Counted from the first letter of the stretch, positions 14,584 to 22,407 are shown. The stretch is 25,695 bases of DNA from Blautia sp. (GCA_030841965.1 JAUUSJ010000051.1:1-25695); one strand, 5' to 3'. Numbers and translations are program-made. The notes: generated by a model not told the origin, from the letters alone.

Positions 14584-14884
14584 CATCTTCCTCCTTTTTC
14601 TTCTCTAATTTTTTTCCACATCTGTTGCAATAAACACTGGCAGGCTCATTATACTGATAACAGTATGGACAGCGAATCTCACCCTTTACTCTTATCAGCT
14701 CTTTTTTTAGCTTAATCACCTGGTCCACCAATTGGTCAATCTCCCTGTTTTCTTTCTCAATTTTTTCTAGGACAAATTTTCCGACATCGCAGTATTTTTC
14801 TAATAATTCCTGCTCCATATGGTCCAATTGCTGTGTAATCCTATTAATCTCCTGTTGCCTTTCCTCTAAAACCTTATCGGACAA
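14567..14884 (-). CDS. Coiled-coil zinc-ribbon protein
   Basis: A 105-residue cytoplasmic protein. Residues 1-68 are heptad-rich, highly charged coiled coil. Residues 71-92 are a zinc ribbon with CPYC and CNRC pairs (CPYCYQYN...CNRCGKKL), and the tail is very charged. The start is TTG at 14884 because it is preceded by GGGGG about 8 bases upstream; the nearby ATG is out of frame. First gene of the lipid operon and overlapping the FtsH-like gene by 17 bases, so the two are translationally coupled. Such proteins often serve as small adaptors; a partnership with the FtsH part is only suggested by position. Confidence 0.8.
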   Translation of the reverse strand: MSDKVLEERQQEINRITQQLDHMEQELLEKYCDVGKFVLEKIEKENREIDQLVDQVIKLKKELIRVKGEIRCPYCYQYNEPASVYCNRCGKKLEKKKEEDDGTSR

Positions 14885-14936
14885 CCATACAGCCCCCTTT
14901 CTCCTTAAACAACTTGATTTCTAACTGGTAATAAAA

Positions 14937-14966
14937 AGTATAGCAAAATTTTTTTCTCACGGACAA
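14937..14966 (-). promoter_or_regulatory. Promoter of the lipid operon
   Basis: On the minus strand TTGTCC (14966-14961), 18 bases, TATACT (14942-14937), about 50 bases before the TTG start of the zinc-ribbon gene. Confidence 0.55.
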
Positions 14967-14967
14967 A

Positions 14968-14985
14968 ACAGATTCTCCAATCTGT
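14968..14985. promoter_or_regulatory. Dyad operator candidate between divergent promoters
   Basis: ACAGATT-CTCC-AATCTGT is a perfect 7-base dyad touching the -35 box of the minus-strand operon and 44 bases from the -35 of the divergent TetR-like gene. Its size and place fit a TetR-family operator. Confidence 0.5.
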
Positions 14986-15028
14986 CTCTTTTTTGATTTT
15001 TTCATACTTTCGTCACAATCTTTTTCTA

Positions 15029-15057
15029 TTGTAATTTTGCAAAAAATCCCTTATGAT
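15029..15057 (+). promoter_or_regulatory. Promoter of the small TetR-like gene
   Basis: TTGTAA (15029-15034), a 17-base spacer, TATGAT (15052-15057); the ATG follows 32 bases later with GAGGTG upstream. Confidence 0.65.
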
Positions 15058-15088
15058 ATCTTTATTAAGTAATTAGAGGTGTGGATTC

Positions 15089-15253
15089 ATGAATAAAAAT
15101 AATCAGTCTGAGACAGGTCCTGTCGATTCTTTAACTTCTTTTTATGTGAGCGGACTTGTCGGTATGACACTTCGTTGGATTAAGAGTAATTATAAATTAC
15201 CAAAAGAAAGTCTAGCTTTTTGCCAATATCGCCTATTAAAAGATATTCTCTAA
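15089..15253 (+). CDS. 54-residue protein, likely C-terminal remnant of a TetR regulator
   Basis: ATG at 15089 with AGAGGTG upstream and a good promoter before it. The peptide contains SFYVSGLVGMTLRWIKSNYK, which resembles the final helices of TetR/AcrR regulators, but the N-terminal helix-turn-helix is absent. It would therefore lack DNA binding. It is divergent from the lipid operon, the usual position of a TetR repressor, and a dyad lies between them. The simplest reading is a regulator gene that lost its 5' part while promoter and start were kept or re-formed. A functional small protein is possible. Confidence 0.5.
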   Translation: MNKNNQSETGPVDSLTSFYVSGLVGMTLRWIKSNYKLPKESLAFCQYRLLKDIL

Positions 15254-15269
15254 ATACTGAAACACAAAA

Positions 15270-15314
15270 AAGGGAATATCGGAAAATAAATTTTATATTT
15301 TCCGATATTCCCTT
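15270..15314. terminator. Bidirectional terminator between convergent genes
   Basis: Perfect 18-base arms (15270-15287 and 15297-15314), AAGGGAATATCGGAAAAT and its complement, around a 9-base loop. It lies 16 bases after the TetR-like ORF and 27 after the aroE stop, serving both strands. Confidence 0.85.
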
Positions 15315-15341
15315 CTCTAATTCGGGAAGAAATCTAATTCT

Positions 15342-16229
15342 CTAGATTCCTAATTTTTCTTTCATATATTCCACGTCAGTTGATTTTCCAGTATAGAGTT
15401 CAATTGCAATTAATGCCTGGAAAAGCATCATGCTCATTCCGTTATACACTCTCGTACATCCAGCTTCCTTCGCCTGTCTCATCATGACTGTCTCTCGTGG
15501 TGCGTACACCGTATCCGTCACGATAAGGTCTGGACGGAAGAAAGAAGTATCTGGTATATTAGAAAGGTCCTCGAGTGGATGCATACCGACACCTGTCGCA
15601 TCGCAGAAAATATCTGCCTCTAACATTTTCTGTTTTAAAAGCTCCAAGTCGGCAAGGTCATTCATCGTGGCTTTACAGGAAGTATTCTGATTGATTGTCT
15701 CTACAATCTCCTCGCCGCGCGCATAGAATTTATCTTTGATATTGAAAATATGAAGCTCTGCGATTCCGTCCAATGCTCCGCGAACAGCGATGGCTGTCGC
15801 AGCTCCTCCTGTTCCGATTAGAACCATCTTCATTCCCTTAAAATCAATTCCTTCTTCTTTCACTCCCTGCCAGTAGCCCATACCGTCCGTATTATATCCT
15901 TTTAATCTACCTGTAACCTGTCCATTCTCGTCTCTCGTATTCACAACGGTATTGATAGCACCGCAAAGCTTTGCAGCCTCGTCTACTTCCTCGAGATATT
16001 TGTGAACGACCGTCTTATTTGGCATGGAAATATTGGAACCGAGCATTTTTAATGCGCGGATACTATTTACTGCGGCTTCGAGAGAATCATTATCAACCTC
16101 AAAAGCAAGCTGAATAACATCATCTCCATTTTTATCGTATGCAAGATTATGTGTAGTTGGTGACTGTGTATGACGAATTGGGTAAGCCATTAACCCAACT
16201 AATTCTGTATGTCCTGTAATATTTGGCAT
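15342..16229 (-). CDS. aroE: Shikimate/quinate dehydrogenase
   Basis: A 295-residue cytoplasmic NAD(P)-dependent dehydrogenase interconverting 3-dehydroshikimate and shikimate (or dehydroquinate and quinate). Substrate residues are visible: SPTTHN from 23, the catalytic Lys72 in SMPNKTVV, Asn92 in GAINTVV and Asp115 in YNTDGMGY. The nucleotide loop is GTGGAATA at 139-146, and the C-terminal GMSMMLFQA closes the active site. Length is slightly above housekeeping AroE and near YdiB-like quinate/shikimate dehydrogenases. It is second gene after the Old Yellow Enzyme-type reductase (48-base gap) and within a locus holding aroD, LysR and transporters, so a catabolic or redox role is more likely than aromatic amino acid synthesis. 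Start has GAGGAAA upstream. Confidence 0.95.
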   Translation of the reverse strand: MPNITGHTELVGLMAYPIRHTQSPTTHNLAYDKNGDDVIQLAFEVDNDSLEAAVNSIRALKMLGSNISMPNKTVVHKYLEEVDEAAKLCGAINTVVNTRDENGQVTGRLKGYNTDGMGYWQGVKEEGIDFKGMKMVLIGTGGAATAIAVRGALDGIAELHIFNIKDKFYARGEEIVETINQNTSCKATMNDLADLELLKQKMLEADIFCDATGVGMHPLEDLSNIPDTSFFRPDLIVTDTVYAPRETVMMRQAKEAGCTRVYNGMSMMLFQALIAIELYTGKSTDVEYMKEKLGI

Positions 16230-16277
16230 CGTAATTTCCTCTTTTCTATCATTTATCTAAAATCATTGTCTTCTTAA

Positions 16278-18299
16278 TTAAAGCTCATCAAATGGGTCTA
16301 AAAATCCTCTGTTTTCAAGCACGTTTAAGATTGCTCTTCCTTCCATCGTTCCCTCCATAATACGGCGCGCACGGATGGAATCGCCAATTGGATACACATA
16401 AGTATCGGTATCTCCAAATGCCTCCTCGAGGGCTGGAAGAATTGGATTATTGGCTCTCATTCCCAGACAGTTAAATCCAAGGTCAAAATGAAGCTCCTTT
16501 AACTCTCCCTCTTTTGTCTTTACAACAAAAGCATCTTTCTTTACTTCCACAAGGGCAGTATCCACATATTCCTTTACTCCGTACTTATCATGGGTCTCCC
16601 TCATTGAACATTTTGTAATTGGGTCGGCAGTCATACCAATCTGTGGTAGCATATCAACAATCGAACATTCTGCTCCTCTTGGTGCAAAGTACTCAATGAC
16701 ATCGAGTCCTACAGAGCCGCCTCCCATAACGACAACCTTTTTGCCTTTGCAAAAATCATCTGGGTATTTGCCTGCGTTTAGATTATTAATCATATCGAAA
16801 ATCGTCGCCACATTCCCCTCAGCAATATTTTCTTGAAGTCCTGGTATTGGTGGCGTCAATGGCACGGAGCCTGTCGCATTTACGACGATATCTGGCTTGA
16901 ACTCTTTTATCTTTTCAACCGTTGCTTCTGTATTTAAGAATAAGTAGAGATTCCTTAACTTCTTCGCACGTTTTTCCAGATAAATTGGAAAATCCTTCAT
17001 ACGGCTCTTGCTTGGAAGGTCCGAGATAAAAGTAGAAAGTCCTCCCACATGGTCCTTCTTTTCCAGCACGAATACATTACATCCGACCTCCGCCGCCGTA
17101 CATGCCGCCTCAAGTCCCGCTGTTCCCGCGCCGACAACGACTACATTACAGTTTTTCTTTACTCTTAACTTCTTATAAATATCACCCTCTGGCACAGCTG
17201 GATTTACCGTACAGCGAATTGGGCGATTGACTCCAATACGGTTTCCCGCACATCCCACATTACAGGAAATACATTTGCGGAGCATATCTTCCTCGCTGTT
17301 TTGGACTTTTAAAACCCAATTTGGGTCAGCAATCAATCCTCGTCCCATGCCGACCATATCCACGTCCCCACTCTCGAGAACCTTCTCCACTATCTTAGGG
17401 TCTCGGTAATTTCCCGCATTGATAACTGGCTTTTTAAATTTCTCTTTCACGGCACGTGCCTGGTAGGAGCGCCAGCCATCTGGCATATAGTTAGAATCAA
17501 TCTGATACTGGAGCGATGGATTCAATCCACAAGATACATCATACATATCCACAAATTCATCAATATAAGTAAGATATTCTAATGTATCCTCCAATGTGTT
17601 TCCGCCTGGCACTCTCTCCTCGGCAGAAATACGCACGATAATCGGGAACCATGGTCCCACCTGTCTTCTCACTTCTTCTAATACCATACGAGGAAAACGA
17701 AGACGGTTTTCCACGGAACCACCAAATTCATCCGTTCTCTTATTATAATATGGAGAAATAAACTGGCTCATCAAATAGGAATGTCCACAGTGAATCTCAA
17801 CTGCGTCAAATCCAATCGTCTGGATACGCTTTGCAGCCTCCCCGTATTTTTTGACGGTATGAAGAATTTCTTCCTTTGTCATCGGACGTGGGATTTCTCC
17901 CCCTTCCTTTGTCGGAATATTGGAAGATGATACTGTCTCCATTCCCGTTCTCGCCGAGGACGCAGAAGCTCCCGCATGGTTAATCTGAATTGCCACAGTT
18001 GCACCGTTTTTGTGAAGATTCTCCACTAATTGATAGTAGCGAGGCATAAAACTGTCGTGGTCAATTCGAATCTGGCTCGTTCCATTGGAGCCTACTGGAT
18101 ATTCTACGTTAGCATTTTCTAAAATGATTAAGCCAACTCCACCTTTCGCACGCAAAGAATAATAGTTCATATGACGGTTACTCATCTCACCGCTCGTCTC
18201 ACCATAATTGGTTCCCATCGGAGTCATGGCAATACGGTTACGGATGGTTGTCCTTTTTATTGTTAAAGGTTCAAAAATCTTAGAATACTTTGTTTTCAT
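16278..18299 (-). CDS. NADH:flavin oxidoreductase, Old Yellow Enzyme/Fe-S/FAD type
   Basis: A 673-residue flavoenzyme built like 2-enoate and 2,4-dienoyl-CoA reductases. Residues 1-340 are an FMN-binding TIM barrel with the active-site stretch EIHCGHSYLMSQF (168-180) and NKRTDEFGGS. Cys343-x2-Cys346-x3-Cys350-x12-Cys363 bind a 4Fe-4S cluster. The rest is FAD- and NAD-binding, with GAGTAG at 390-395 and a second GGGSVG loop. Electrons should pass NADH, FAD, Fe-S, FMN to a conjugated C=C bond. Being operonic with aroE and under a LysR suggests an unsaturated hydroaromatic acid such as shikimate or dehydroshikimate as substrate; that is inference. Start at 18299 has AAGGAGG. No signal peptide. 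Confidence 0.94.
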   Translation of the reverse strand: MKTKYSKIFEPLTIKRTTIRNRIAMTPMGTNYGETSGEMSNRHMNYYSLRAKGGVGLIILENANVEYPVGSNGTSQIRIDHDSFMPRYYQLVENLHKNGATVAIQINHAGASASSARTGMETVSSSNIPTKEGGEIPRPMTKEEILHTVKKYGEAAKRIQTIGFDAVEIHCGHSYLMSQFISPYYNKRTDEFGGSVENRLRFPRMVLEEVRRQVGPWFPIIVRISAEERVPGGNTLEDTLEYLTYIDEFVDMYDVSCGLNPSLQYQIDSNYMPDGWRSYQARAVKEKFKKPVINAGNYRDPKIVEKVLESGDVDMVGMGRGLIADPNWVLKVQNSEEDMLRKCISCNVGCAGNRIGVNRPIRCTVNPAVPEGDIYKKLRVKKNCNVVVVGAGTAGLEAACTAAEVGCNVFVLEKKDHVGGLSTFISDLPSKSRMKDFPIYLEKRAKKLRNLYLFLNTEATVEKIKEFKPDIVVNATGSVPLTPPIPGLQENIAEGNVATIFDMINNLNAGKYPDDFCKGKKVVVMGGGSVGLDVIEYFAPRGAECSIVDMLPQIGMTADPITKCSMRETHDKYGVKEYVDTALVEVKKDAFVVKTKEGELKELHFDLGFNCLGMRANNPILPALEEAFGDTDTYVYPIGDSIRARRIMEGTMEGRAILNVLENRGFLDPFDEL

Positions 18300-18357
18300 A
18301 AATCCTCCTTATCATCTCTTATCGGCGTAAGGCATTTCTTCTGTTTGTGACATTTTT

Positions 18358-18386
18358 ATTATATACCGTTAAAATAATAACGTAAA
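18358..18386 (-). promoter_or_regulatory. Promoter of reductase-aroE operon with embedded dyad
   Basis: On the minus strand TTTACG (18386-18381), a 17-base spacer, TATAAT (18363-18358). The dyad CGTTA-N6-TAACG (18367-18382) fills most of the spacer and touches the -35. A second dyad, ATATC-N6-GATAT, lies upstream (18387-18402). The same GTTA-N6-TAAC form occurs before the MFS gene, so both are candidates for the LysR protein or another shared regulator. Confidence 0.65.
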
Positions 18387-18422
18387 ATATCTTTTTTGAT
18401 ATGTTTTAATGCAAAAAAAGTA

Positions 18423-19298
18423 TCAATCTTCCCCCTCTTTCATATATTCAATAAATCTCTTCACCGCCGGCAACTGATAGCGCTCTCTCTCCCAGAACAT
18501 AAAGGTCTGATGCACCAAATCAATATCATCTAATTTATGAATCATGACACGGCTCTCATCGACTTCCTCAATTCTCGGCACTAACGCGATGCCAAAGTCC
18601 TCGCTGACAAGCGCGACAATCGAATGCTCATCTGGACATTCCACCACAATATTGGGATGCAGGGAAAGTCGCTGATACAAATGCTTCGTATAATTTCCAA
18701 GCCAAGATTCTCTGTCATACCCGATAACTGGATAATGATTCAATTCCTGGATAGACACACTGTCCTTTTTCCCCAACTCATGCTCCTTTGGCGTGATAAG
18801 CACCATCTCGTTTTTTAAAATAGGAAAAAACACAAAATCTTCTCTCTCCATATAACCTCCAAACCCCACATCCAACTCTCCCGTCTTAATCTTCTTGGCG
18901 ATGGCGCTCGTATGATTTTGAAAAAAATTAAAGGTTACGTTTTTATTTTCCTCTTTATTTAGAAAATTTCTTACTTTCTTAGGAATATAATGGCTCGCAA
19001 GCGGAAATACATAGCCGATATCAATTTTCCCTCCATCGCTCGCAAGCTCCTTCATTTTATTTTTCACAATATCACATTCATCCGTAATCCGTTTTGCGTA
19101 TTCAAAAAATAATTGTCCACCTTTTGTCAGTCGAATTCCCCTCCCGGTTTTCTCAAAAAGAAGAACTCCAAGCTCATTCTCCAAAGAAGCGATAGAGCGG
19201 CTTAGCGATGGCTGGGAAATATATAATTCCTCCGCCGCCTTGCGATAATTTTCGTATTTTGCAATCATCTGAAAATAATATAGTTGATTAAGCGTCAT
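18423..19298 (-). CDS. LysR-family regulator, probably shikimate/quinate responsive
   Basis: A 291-residue LysR-type regulator. Residues 1-60 are the winged helix-turn-helix (TLNQLYYFQMIAKYENYRKA, ELYISQPSLSRSIASLENEL), and residues 90-290 are the two-lobed effector-binding domain (IDIGYVFPLASHYIP, GELDVGFGGYMERED). Length is usual. It lies between the reductase/aroE operon on the same strand and the divergent MFS/aroD genes. QuiR, a LysR of Listeria, activates comparable shikimate-to-protocatechuate operons in response to shikimate; by analogy this protein may sense a hydroaromatic acid. Its start has AGGAGG. A possible -10 (TATAAT, 19370-19365) lies upstream. Confidence 0.93.
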   Translation of the reverse strand: MTLNQLYYFQMIAKYENYRKAAEELYISQPSLSRSIASLENELGVLLFEKTGRGIRLTKGGQLFFEYAKRITDECDIVKNKMKELASDGGKIDIGYVFPLASHYIPKKVRNFLNKEENKNVTFNFFQNHTSAIAKKIKTGELDVGFGGYMEREDFVFFPILKNEMVLITPKEHELGKKDSVSIQELNHYPVIGYDRESWLGNYTKHLYQRLSLHPNIVVECPDEHSIVALVSEDFGIALVPRIEEVDESRVMIHKLDDIDLVHQTFMFWERERYQLPAVKRFIEYMKEGED

Positions 19299-19320
19299 AA
19301 ATACCTCCTCATTTGTATAT

Positions 19321-19342
19321 AGCCCATTTTAAGCCCATTTTA
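19321..19342. repeat. Tandem 11-bp direct repeat in the LysR leader
   Basis: AGCCCATTTTA occurs twice head to tail (19321-19331, 19332-19342), 23 bases upstream of the LysR start and between its possible -10 and ribosome site. It may be an autoregulatory site or chance duplication. Confidence 0.45.
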
Positions 19343-19456
19343 CCTCTCAACATTAATCTAATTAATTATACCATTTTAATAGCCTAAATGCATCAATTTT
19401 CGCCTATATTGGCATTGGAAATTATCTACAAGCCTTGTTAAAATATAAACATACTA

Positions 19457-19476
19457 ATTGTTAGTTTTTTAACAAT
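19457..19476. promoter_or_regulatory. GTTA-N6-TAAC dyad upstream of the MFS gene
   Basis: ATTGTTA-GTTTTT-TAACAAT is a perfect 7-base dyad about 96 bases before the MFS start, in the LysR/MFS divergent region. Its inner GTTA-N6-TAAC matches the dyad in the reductase promoter at 18367-18382. I could not assign a convincing -35/-10 pair for the MFS gene. Confidence 0.55.
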
Positions 19477-19572
19477 GAGCGTTGCGTTTCTAATGTTTGT
19501 GACAAAATAGATAGAAACAAAAAACTGACAAATACAAAAACAAAGATAAAAATCTATAGGAGAAAATTAGCA

Positions 19573-20781
19573 ATGAACAAGAAATATTTACCTAGTGCAC
19601 TCATTTTGTACTTAAACTATTTTATTCACGGTGTCGGCTGCTCCGTCTTAGGACAGGCTGTCATCAAAGATGCATTAGCTGCAAGCTGGGGCGTGGAGGC
19701 AATGGCAATCACGGCAATCTCAGCAGCTTTAGGTCTTGGACGTCTTATCGCCCTTCCATTTGCTGGACCTCTATCAGACAAACTTGGGCGTCGAATTTCC
19801 TGCCTTATCGGCGGAGCGTCCTACGCTATTTACTTAATCGGACTCGCCCTGGCATTTAACGCAGGAGCAAACGGTGGATACCAGATTGCATATGTATGCG
19901 CAATCCTCGGTGGTATCGCAAACTCCTTCCTCGATACAGGCATTTATCCAGCAGTTTCCGAGATATTTTACTCCGCTCCTGGCGTTGCTACCATGGGAAT
20001 TAAATTCTTCATTGCCATTTCCCAGATGCTCCTTCCATTTGTACTTGGAATCGCTGTGACGACAACTGCGGCAGGACTTACATCCTATAACCCATTATTC
20101 TATGTCTGCGGTATCTGCTATCTCGTATTAGCTGTACTTATCCTTTTTGCTCCACTTCCAGATACCGATGCAAAGAAAGAGAAAAATGAGGGTCTCATCG
20201 AGAGCTTAAAGAAAACTCATTTCTCCATCGAGTCTGTCGCTATGATTATCATCGGTTTCACTTGTACAGGAACTTTCCAGTTATGGCTTAACTGTGCACA
20301 GAACTTCGCAAAGGAAGTAGTCGGCTGGGCAGACCCATCCATTATGCAGACTTATTACTCCATGGGAACGCTATTGGCACTTATCGTCACTGCGCTTCTC
20401 ACCCGCAAAATCAAAGACGTGCGTTTTATCATGGCTTACCCTGCCATCTGTCTTGTGACAATGATTTTAGTGCTCACGGTAAAATCTCAGATGCTCTGCA
20501 TTGTCGGTGCCTTTGTCATCGGTTGGGCAGGAGCAGGCGGACTTCTCCAGATTGTAACCTCCGTATGCAATATGCTCTTCCCAAAAATCAAAGGTACGGT
20601 CACAGCGCTCGTTATGATTGCATCCTCCCTTTGCAACTATACGATTCTCACCGCAGCTTCTAAGATGACTCCATCGGGCGTTATGACTATGAATATCGTC
20701 CTAACTGCCATCGGCGTACTGCTCGGTATATTTGTAAATCTTCGCTATGCAAAAATGCTTGAGCTTGCAAAATCGGAATAA
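19573..20781 (+). CDS. MFS transporter, likely hydroaromatic acid uptake
   Basis: A 402-residue inner-membrane major facilitator with about 12 hydrophobic segments. The family loop between helices 2 and 3 reads GPLSDKLGRR. There is a charged central loop (DTDAKKEKNEGLIESLKK) at the middle of the protein. It starts with AGGAGA 9 bases upstream. First gene of the plus-strand arm, divergent from LysR and followed by aroD after 131 bases. Context makes shikimate, quinate or dehydroshikimate plausible substrates, but the sequence alone does not show specificity. Confidence 0.92.
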   Translation: MNKKYLPSALILYLNYFIHGVGCSVLGQAVIKDALAASWGVEAMAITAISAALGLGRLIALPFAGPLSDKLGRRISCLIGGASYAIYLIGLALAFNAGANGGYQIAYVCAILGGIANSFLDTGIYPAVSEIFYSAPGVATMGIKFFIAISQMLLPFVLGIAVTTTAAGLTSYNPLFYVCGICYLVLAVLILFAPLPDTDAKKEKNEGLIESLKKTHFSIESVAMIIIGFTCTGTFQLWLNCAQNFAKEVVGWADPSIMQTYYSMGTLLALIVTALLTRKIKDVRFIMAYPAICLVTMILVLTVKSQMLCIVGAFVIGWAGAGGLLQIVTSVCNMLFPKIKGTVTALVMIASSLCNYTILTAASKMTPSGVMTMNIVLTAIGVLLGIFVNLRYAKMLELAKSE

Positions 20782-20820
20782 TTGAGTATACTAAAGATAT
20801 TGAGATAAAATTTAAAAATC

Positions 20821-20886
20821 ATATCGTGATACCAGAGGTGAAAGGTCAAAAAACTTTTCGACCTTTTAACCCTGATATCATCATAT
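20821..20886. repeat. GGTCAAAAGGTC hairpin repeat, copy C, before aroD
   Basis: Imperfect arms of about 30 bases with a short loop: GTGATACCAGAGGTGAAAGG from 20826 against the complement ending CCCTGATATCATCATAT. It is related in sequence to copies at 2474 and 3973. It lies in the MFS-aroD gap and may process or attenuate the transcript. It also supplies a false GTG start for aroD. Confidence 0.7.
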
Positions 20887-20912
20887 CAGATAAGATAAGA
20901 AAGGATTATATT

Positions 20913-21674
20913 ATGAATACAGTTCGTGTTAGAAATATTGAAATCGGCGCAGGCATCCCTAAAATCTGTGTACCGATTGTCGGAGTAACAAAAGAAGATA
21001 TCATCGCCGAGGCGAAAACCTTTGATTCTATTCCTGTAGATGTCGTAGAATGGCGCGTCGACTGGTTTGAAAATGTATTTGAGTTTGACAAGGTATTGGA
21101 TGTATTAAAGGACTTAAGAGAAGCTTTGGGAGATATCCCACTTCTTATGACTTTCCGTACCTCCAAGGAGGGCGGCGAGAAAGCGATTGAAAACGCTGCC
21201 TATGCCGAGCTTAATATCAAGGCTGCCCAGTCAGGATATGTGGATTTAGTGGATGTGGAAGTATTTACTGGAGATGAAGTCGTAAAAGAGATTATCGAGG
21301 GCGCTCATAATGCCGGTGTAAAGGTAGTCGCTTCCAACCATGATTTTTTCAAAACTCCAGCAAAAGAAGAAATCGTAAGCCGTCTTTGCAAGATGCAGGA
21401 ATTGGGTGCGGATATTCCAAAGATTGCCGTTATGCCACAGAATAAAAAAGATGTCCTCACTCTTCTTGCAGCCACAGAGGAAATGGCTTCAGAACATGCA
21501 GACCGTCCAATCATCACGATGTCCATGGCAGGCACTGGTGTAATCAGCCGTCTCTGCGGAGAGGTATTTGGCTCTGCCCTTACTTTTGGAGCAGCAAAGA
21601 AAGCTTCCGCTCCTGGACAGATGGGCGTCAATGATTTAAGCACTGTTCTTGGATTACTTCATAACGCATTATAG
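20913..21674 (+). CDS. aroD: Type I 3-dehydroquinate dehydratase
   Basis: A 253-residue cytoplasmic enzyme interconverting 3-dehydroquinate and 3-dehydroshikimate through a Schiff base. The catalytic residues fall at the classic numbers: Glu46 and Arg48 (VEWRVD), His143 (SNHDFF) and Lys170 (DIPKIAVMP). The C-terminal FGSALTFGAAKKASAPGQM loop binds substrate. The start at 20913 is preferred to an in-frame GTG at 20826: AAGGAT lies just before it, length then fits the family exactly, and the extra residues would be encoded by a repeat hairpin. With aroE it links quinate-side and shikimate-side compounds. The type I form in a locus with transporters fits catabolic use. Confidence 0.97.
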   Translation: MNTVRVRNIEIGAGIPKICVPIVGVTKEDIIAEAKTFDSIPVDVVEWRVDWFENVFEFDKVLDVLKDLREALGDIPLLMTFRTSKEGGEKAIENAAYAELNIKAAQSGYVDLVDVEVFTGDEVVKEIIEGAHNAGVKVVASNHDFFKTPAKEEIVSRLCKMQELGADIPKIAVMPQNKKDVLTLLAATEEMASEHADRPIITMSMAGTGVISRLCGEVFGSALTFGAAKKASAPGQMGVNDLSTVLGLLHNAL

Positions 21675-21692
21675 AAAATAATTGATTTTCTG

Positions 21693-21735
21693 GCTGCCTG
21701 AAAGTCCTTACAGGCTTTTGGCAGCTAGAATTTTT
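21693..21735 (+). terminator. Terminator after aroD
   Basis: GCTGCC (21693-21698) pairs with GGCAGC (21720-21725), extended inward by AAAG/CTTT, and is followed by a T run near 21731-21735. It separates MFS-aroD from the TRAP genes, which may have their own promoter or depend on read-through. Confidence 0.65.
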
Positions 21736-21809
21736 CGTTGCTATTTGGGACTTTGGCATGTCACCTAGTTCCTTAAAAACAATCTAGTTTATTTATTTAG
21801 GAGGAAGAG

Positions 21810-22403
21810 ATGAAAAAAGCATTACATTGGTTAGATGAAAATCTGGAAGAATTTCTTCTTATTCTCTTTTTAATTGGTATGACTTTTATTATGGGAATTC
21901 AGGTACTATGCCGCTATGCCTTTGGCATGTCGCTTACATGGTCTGAAGAGCTAACCCGTTATCTTTTTATCTGGTGCGGATTTTTAAGCGTCAGTTATTG
22001 TAGCAAAAAATGTATTTCCATCAAAATCGAACAGTTCGTCGCCGTATTTCCCCGGCGAGTAAAGGCAATTTTGAAAGTTGTCAACCACACGATTGAGCTT
22101 ATCTTTTTTCTATATATGATTCCATTTGCCTACTCCTATATGATGTCAGCTGTCTCTAGCGGACAAGTATCGCCGGCATGTGGAATTCCTATGTACTATG
22201 TTCAGGCGGCACCCCTTGTCTCTTTTATTCTTGTCGCTTTTCGCATTTTACAGCGCTGGATTATTGAGTTTCGAGTTGCAAGGGGAGAACAGGTCTTTGA
22301 CCCAGCCCATCCAGAACGCAATACGCCAGAATCCTTTATCGAGGCAAATACAGGCGTTGACAACCGTATTAATAATATCAAAGACTCAGGTAAGGAGGTG
22401 TAA
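21810..22403 (+). CDS. dctQ: TRAP transporter small membrane subunit (DctQ)
   Basis: A 197-residue protein with four membrane helices, the usual size of DctQ. The family signature is visible: QVLCRYAFGMSLTWSEELTRYLFIWCGFL near residues 31-59. It forms the membrane complex with the large DctM permease and supports sodium-driven uptake of an organic acid delivered by DctP. The hydrophilic C-terminus (about 160-197) is longer than in many homologues. Its ribosome site is AGGAGGAAG, and the next gene's AAGGAGG lies within its last codons, so dctQ and dctM are tightly coupled. Confidence 0.93.
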   Translation: MKKALHWLDENLEEFLLILFLIGMTFIMGIQVLCRYAFGMSLTWSEELTRYLFIWCGFLSVSYCSKKCISIKIEQFVAVFPRRVKAILKVVNHTIELIFFLYMIPFAYSYMMSAVSSGQVSPACGIPMYYVQAAPLVSFILVAFRILQRWIIEFRVARGEQVFDPAHPERNTPESFIEANTGVDNRINNIKDSGKEV

Positions 22404-22407
22404 GTAA

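Noticed and set aside
20826..20912. N-terminal extension of aroD from a GTG at 20826
   Set aside because: The extra 29 residues are encoded by the repeat hairpin. The ATG at 20913 has a ribosome site and gives the exact family length and catalytic numbering.
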